Positions 5,450 through 7,841 of a DNA stretch of 7,841 bases are shown piece by piece; position 1 is the first letter of the stretch, and each line of letters opens with the position of its first letter. Origin of the DNA: CAZKTF01 sp964555565 (GTDB lineage Bacteria > Planctomycetota > JAJSAM01 > JAKLKS01); the NCBI GenBank assembly GCA_964555565.1, contig CAZKTF010000173.1, positions 1 through 7,841 of the forward strand, read 5' to 3'. Below the pieces are notes generated by a model. It saw nothing but the letters and a program-made list of their open reading frames with translations, was not told where the DNA came from and ran no database searches. Made by a program: the position numbers and the translations under genes.

Positions 5450-6796
5450 GTGAGCTGCGGAGCCGTCGCCCCTGTGATCCTTGCCCTGGTCCTTGCGGCC
5501 CTCGTGCCATTCCCTGCGGCGTTCTGCAAGCCCCCATCCATCACGGTGGATGCCTGGGTCCGGGACTCCGCGCTCGTCGTGGACGGCAGGGCGCTCGCCA
5601 TGGACGGAACGAAGGGCCGATTCGAGGTGCTCCAGGTGCTGAAGGGGGAGTTCAAGGAACGGGAACTCTCCGCGTTCCCCCTGGAAACCCGCTCCTGCGT
5701 CGGCCCGCGAGACCAGACCCCGTTCCCGGCGGGGCCCGAGGTCGTGCTGTTCCTCGGGCAGCCCGAGAGGGACGCTTTCCCCGTGGCCGGTCAGGGAGTC
5801 GCCTGGATCCAAGTGACCGCGCAGTCCCGGACGGAAGTCCTCGAAGCGGTCGGGAAGGTCGTGGAGATCGAGGCTCTCCCAGCCCCGGAGACGCGCATGA
5901 AGGCCTACCTCGATGCTGTCGAGGGCGCGAACCGGACCCTTCGCGGTGTCGCCCTCCGCGTCATCGCTTCGGAGTTGCACGGGAAGGACAAGGCGGCACC
6001 CTGGGAGGACCGGCTCGCGGCCATGATCCGGTCTCCCGTCCCGGACGCCCGCTTGGCCGCCATCCAGGCCCTCCGGTTCTTCCGGTCCGAGAAGGCGCTC
6101 CCGGCTCTCCTCGAAGCAGTCGGGGACGAGAACCGGTCGGTCCGGGAGTGCGCCTCCATGGCCCTCGCCCCCTACGACACCGAGGTCACCGTCCGCAGGC
6201 TCCTGGAGGCCGCACGCCGGCCCGACATGGTGCCGCGCGTGATCGTCGATCTCCGCCCGAGCCGCCGCCCCGAAGCCCGCGAGGCCCTCATGGGGTTCCT
6301 CCGTTCCGAGGACGCCGAGACCCGCAAGTTCGCCGCGGGCTCCTTCTACGAGGCGGTCTACAAGGGGGACCCGGTGATCCTCGAGCTTCACCGCCTCGTG
6401 GGCGACCCCGACGCCGAGGTCCGGGTCGCGGCGCTCGCCGCTCTCCACAAGAGCCCGCTCCCGGAGACTCTCGGGGTCCTGCTCGGCGCGCTCCGGCGGA
6501 AGGACCTCGACCCGCGGGAACAGGTGTTCGCGGTCGACTCCCTCAGCGTGGTCTGCGGCGAGATCCAGTTCCGGAAGGCGAGCCTCTCGGTCCTACGGGA
6601 GGCCGCGGACCTCCCGGACCTCATGGCGGGGGCGCTCCGCGCGGAGTCCCGCGTCGCGGGCAGCGCGGTCGGGATCCTGGGGTTCGCAGGCACGCCCGCG
6701 GCCAGGGACCTGCTCCGGCGCGTCGAGGCCGGCGAGTTCGGTCCCGGTCTCGTCGAACGCGCCCGCAAGACCCTGGAGTGCCTGGGACGGCAGTAG
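5450..6796 (+). CDS. Exported HEAT-repeat protein with beta-rich N-terminal domain
   Basis: This encodes 448 residues from GTG 5450. Residues 1-25 (MSCGAVAPVILALVLAALVP, then FPAAFC) form a hydrophobic export signal. A cysteine ends it, but the Phe before it does not fit a lipobox, so a lipoprotein is unlikely. Residues about 27-155 form a separate domain with ALVVDGRALAMDG, GRFEVLQVLKGEF and EVVLFLG. This 'released transport from A to B' style beta pattern (a cargo-rate strand, VLKGEF turn, then LFL strand) is often found at the N-terminus of exported planctomycete and myxobacterial proteins of unknown role. From about residue 184 to 440 the protein is a series of paired helices of HEAT / PBS-lyase-like type (HEAT_2, PF13646), e.g. 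DARLAAIQALRFFRSEKALP, DENRSVRECASMALAPYD and DPDAEVRVAALAALHKSPLP. HEAT solenoids bind other proteins. No enzyme motif is visible. A secreted or periplasmic scaffold is inferred, with its partner unknown. Confidence 0.8.
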   Translation: MSCGAVAPVILALVLAALVPFPAAFCKPPSITVDAWVRDSALVVDGRALAMDGTKGRFEVLQVLKGEFKERELSAFPLETRSCVGPRDQTPFPAGPEVVLFLGQPERDAFPVAGQGVAWIQVTAQSRTEVLEAVGKVVEIEALPAPETRMKAYLDAVEGANRTLRGVALRVIASELHGKDKAAPWEDRLAAMIRSPVPDARLAAIQALRFFRSEKALPALLEAVGDENRSVRECASMALAPYDTEVTVRRLLEAARRPDMVPRVIVDLRPSRRPEAREALMGFLRSEDAETRKFAAGSFYEAVYKGDPVILELHRLVGDPDAEVRVAALAALHKSPLPETLGVLLGALRRKDLDPREQVFAVDSLSVVCGEIQFRKASLSVLREAADLPDLMAGALRAESRVAGSAVGILGFAGTPAARDLLRRVEAGEFGPGLVERARKTLECLGRQ

Positions 6797-6948
6797 ATCA
6801 GACCGGTTCGTGGAGATCCAGGGGCCGCCTCACCCGGTCCCTCCAACCCCATGAGGCGACGCGCTGGTGTCGAACCAGAGCTTCCCCTCCTCCGGGCTCG
6901 CAGCAAGTAGTCCGGAGGCCCGCGACGGGAGCGGCAGCGGTCCCGCGC

Positions 6949-6973
6949 TAGCCCCCCTCCTGCGCGGGGGTTA
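6949..6973. other. Stem-loop upstream of the sigma factor
   Basis: TAGCCCCC (6949-6956) pairs with GGGGGTTA (6966-6973) with one G-T wobble, around a 9-base loop. It lies 153 bases past the HEAT gene stop and about 80 bases before the sigma gene. It could end transcription from upstream or lie in the sigma leader. There is no T-run. The -10-like hexamer TACAGT at 6972-6977 overlaps the right arm but lacks a good -35. Confidence 0.3.
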
Positions 6974-7011
6974 CAGTGGCGGCGCGAGGGACCCGCGGAC
7001 CCCGGATTCCG

Positions 7012-7036
7012 TGAACCTTCCCCCGCCCGGTCCGTT
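7012..7036 (+). promoter_or_regulatory. Weak candidate ECF-type promoter for the sigma gene
   Basis: TGAACC at 7012-7017 and CGTT at 7033-7036, 15 bases apart, resemble the TGAAAC-N16-CGTC form of ECF promoters. ECF sigma genes are often self-regulated, which makes this worth noting. The leader would be only about 12 bases, and the match is imperfect. Confidence 0.18.
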
Positions 7037-7054
7037 CCCGAGGGTGCGTGGCGG

Positions 7055-7660
7055 ATGCAGGAGCCGGATGACGTCCAGCTCATGGAGCGCTTCCGGGCGG
7101 GCGACCGCTCGGCGATGGAGGCGCTCGTGGACCGGCACCACGGCGCCCTCATCCGCTACTTCTTTGTCCAATCCCGATCGCGGGAGACGGCGGAGGACCT
7201 GGCCCAGGAGGTCTGGGTGCGGGTGGTCCGCCACCGCGAGGACTACGAGGCGCGGGCGCGCTTCCAGACCTACCTGTTCCACATCGCCCGCAACCTCTGG
7301 ATCGACCGGTACCGCTCGCTCCGGGCCGCGCCCCGCGAGGTGTCCGCCGACGCCGAGGTCGCGTCGGAGGACGGGGGCGAGGGGAGTACGCTCGCGGCCC
7401 TCCTCCCGGGGAGGGAGCAGGACCCGGGGGAGCGGGCCTCGGTGAGCGAGGAGGCGGACCGCGTGAGGGCCGAGGTCGAGCGGCTCCCGGAGGACCTCCG
7501 GGCGGTGTTCGAACTGGGAGAGGTGCGCGAGATGCGCTACGCCGACGTGTCGCGGATCCTCGGGATCCCCGTCGGGACGGTGAAGTCGAGGATGCACGCG
7601 GCGATGCTGCGGCTGCGGGCCGTGCTGGCGCCGCGGTCGGAGGAGACGAGGAAGCGGTGA
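7055..7660 (+). CDS. ECF-family RNA polymerase sigma factor (RpoE-like)
   Basis: This encodes 201 residues from ATG 7055, typical for a minimal two-domain ECF sigma factor. Sigma-70 region 2 (PF04542) spans about residues 8-88. It holds the core-binding segment AEDLAQEVWVRVVRHRED (46-63) and the -10 recognition helix around FHIARNLWIDRYRS (75-88). An acidic linker rich in Glu, Asp, Gly and Ala follows (about 90-140). Region 4 (PF08281) spans about 142-190 with LPEDLRAVFELGEVREMRY and the helix-turn-helix YADVSRILGIPVGTVKSRMH, which reads the -35 element. The start is not firmly set: GAGGG at 7040-7044 is 10 bases upstream, and an in-frame ATG at 7082 would cut into region 2, so 7055 is kept. 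The stop codon overlaps the start of a zinc-finger anti-sigma gene, which should hold this factor inactive until an envelope signal arrives. The regulon is unknown. Confidence 0.95.
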   Translation: MQEPDDVQLMERFRAGDRSAMEALVDRHHGALIRYFFVQSRSRETAEDLAQEVWVRVVRHREDYEARARFQTYLFHIARNLWIDRYRSLRAAPREVSADAEVASEDGGEGSTLAALLPGREQDPGERASVSEEADRVRAEVERLPEDLRAVFELGEVREMRYADVSRILGIPVGTVKSRMHAAMLRLRAVLAPRSEETRKR

Positions 7661-7841
7661 GCGACTGCGAGAGGCTGGGCCCGGGGATCACGGCGCTCCT
7701 GCGCGGCGAGGCGGACGCGGAGGAGGCGGGGGCGCTCCGCGCCCACCTCGCGGCGTGCGCGGGATGCCGCGCCCTGGAGGGGGAACTGCTCCGGGTGCGG
7801 GCCGCGCTCGACGCGCGGGTCGCGCCCGCGGCCTCGCCGGG
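7657..7841 (+). CDS. Zinc-finger anti-sigma factor, N-terminal part (runs off the window)
   Basis: Translation starts at GTG 7657, which overlaps the sigma factor TGA (7658-7660) in a GTGA arrangement, so the two genes are almost certainly translationally coupled. A GAGGAA stretch at 7648-7653 can serve as the ribosome binding site. The visible 61 residues begin MSDCERLGPGITALLRGEAD and contain HLAACAGC, giving His30-x3-Cys34-x2-Cys37 with Cys4 upstream. That is the zinc-binding set of the ZAS / putative zinc-finger domain (zf-HC2, PF13490). In this family the domain clamps the cognate sigma factor in the cytoplasm, and a transmembrane helix plus an extracytoplasmic sensor part usually follow. 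Neither is seen because the window ends. It could instead be a soluble redox-sensing anti-sigma factor of the RsrA or ChrR type. Confidence 0.88.
   Translation, partial: MSDCERLGPGITALLRGEADAEEAGALRAHLAACAGCRALEGELLRVRAALDARVAPAASP

Noticed and set aside
5279..6448. Open frame (389 codons) on the minus strand
   Set aside because: Antisense to the HEAT-repeat gene. Its composition mirrors the complement of that gene, and no family pattern is recognisable.
6797..6948. Possible tRNA-like or structured RNA after the HEAT gene
   Set aside because: GTCGAACCA near 6866 hints at a T-loop, but no cloverleaf arms or acceptor stem can be built around it. The GACCGG/CCGGTC pair (6801-6806 with 6834-6839) has a 27-base loop and is weak.

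Overview
The window comes from a GC-rich bacterium. Its mix of genes is an arrayed carboxypeptidase-regulatory-domain (CRD) protein family, an exported HEAT-repeat protein, an ECF sigma factor with a zinc-finger anti-sigma factor, and a fragment of a type IV pilus/type II secretion ATPase. That mix is common in Planctomycetota and also in Myxococcota and Acidobacteriota. Planctomycetota is my preferred guess, but no 16S rRNA or other decisive marker is present.

Layout. Bases 1-134, read on the minus strand, encode the N-terminal domain of a PilB/GspE-type ATPase without a start codon. At about base 120-137 this sequence gives way abruptly to a plus-strand protein made of nine CRD-like beta-sandwich repeats (123-2576), whose first repeat lacks its first strand. 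G+C rises at the same place, from 57% over bases 1-120 to 82% over bases 121-180. This looks like a chimeric or rearranged junction. A 518-base gap follows (2577-3094). It holds a cluster of palindromes, including two 13-bp perfect hairpins that are near-copies of each other with compensatory changes, and possibly a minus-strand gene remnant. Next come a membrane-anchored CRD-like protein (3095-5296), an exported protein with a beta-rich N-domain and a HEAT-repeat array (5450-6796), and an ECF sigma factor (7055-7660). The sigma gene overlaps by 4 bases the start of a zinc-finger anti-sigma factor that runs off the window (7657-7841).

How the genes may work together. Everything right of the junction is on the plus strand. 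The three large proteins look like cell-envelope or extracytoplasmic structural/binding proteins with no visible catalytic domain. The sigma/anti-sigma pair is a self-contained envelope-signalling switch. Whether it controls the upstream envelope genes is unknown; only weak ECF-like promoter matches are visible upstream of the HEAT gene and of the sigma gene.

I see no tRNA, rRNA, CRISPR array, insertion sequence or phage gene, and no clear evidence of a new defence or metabolic system. The most unusual signals are the left-end junction and the covarying hairpin pair.
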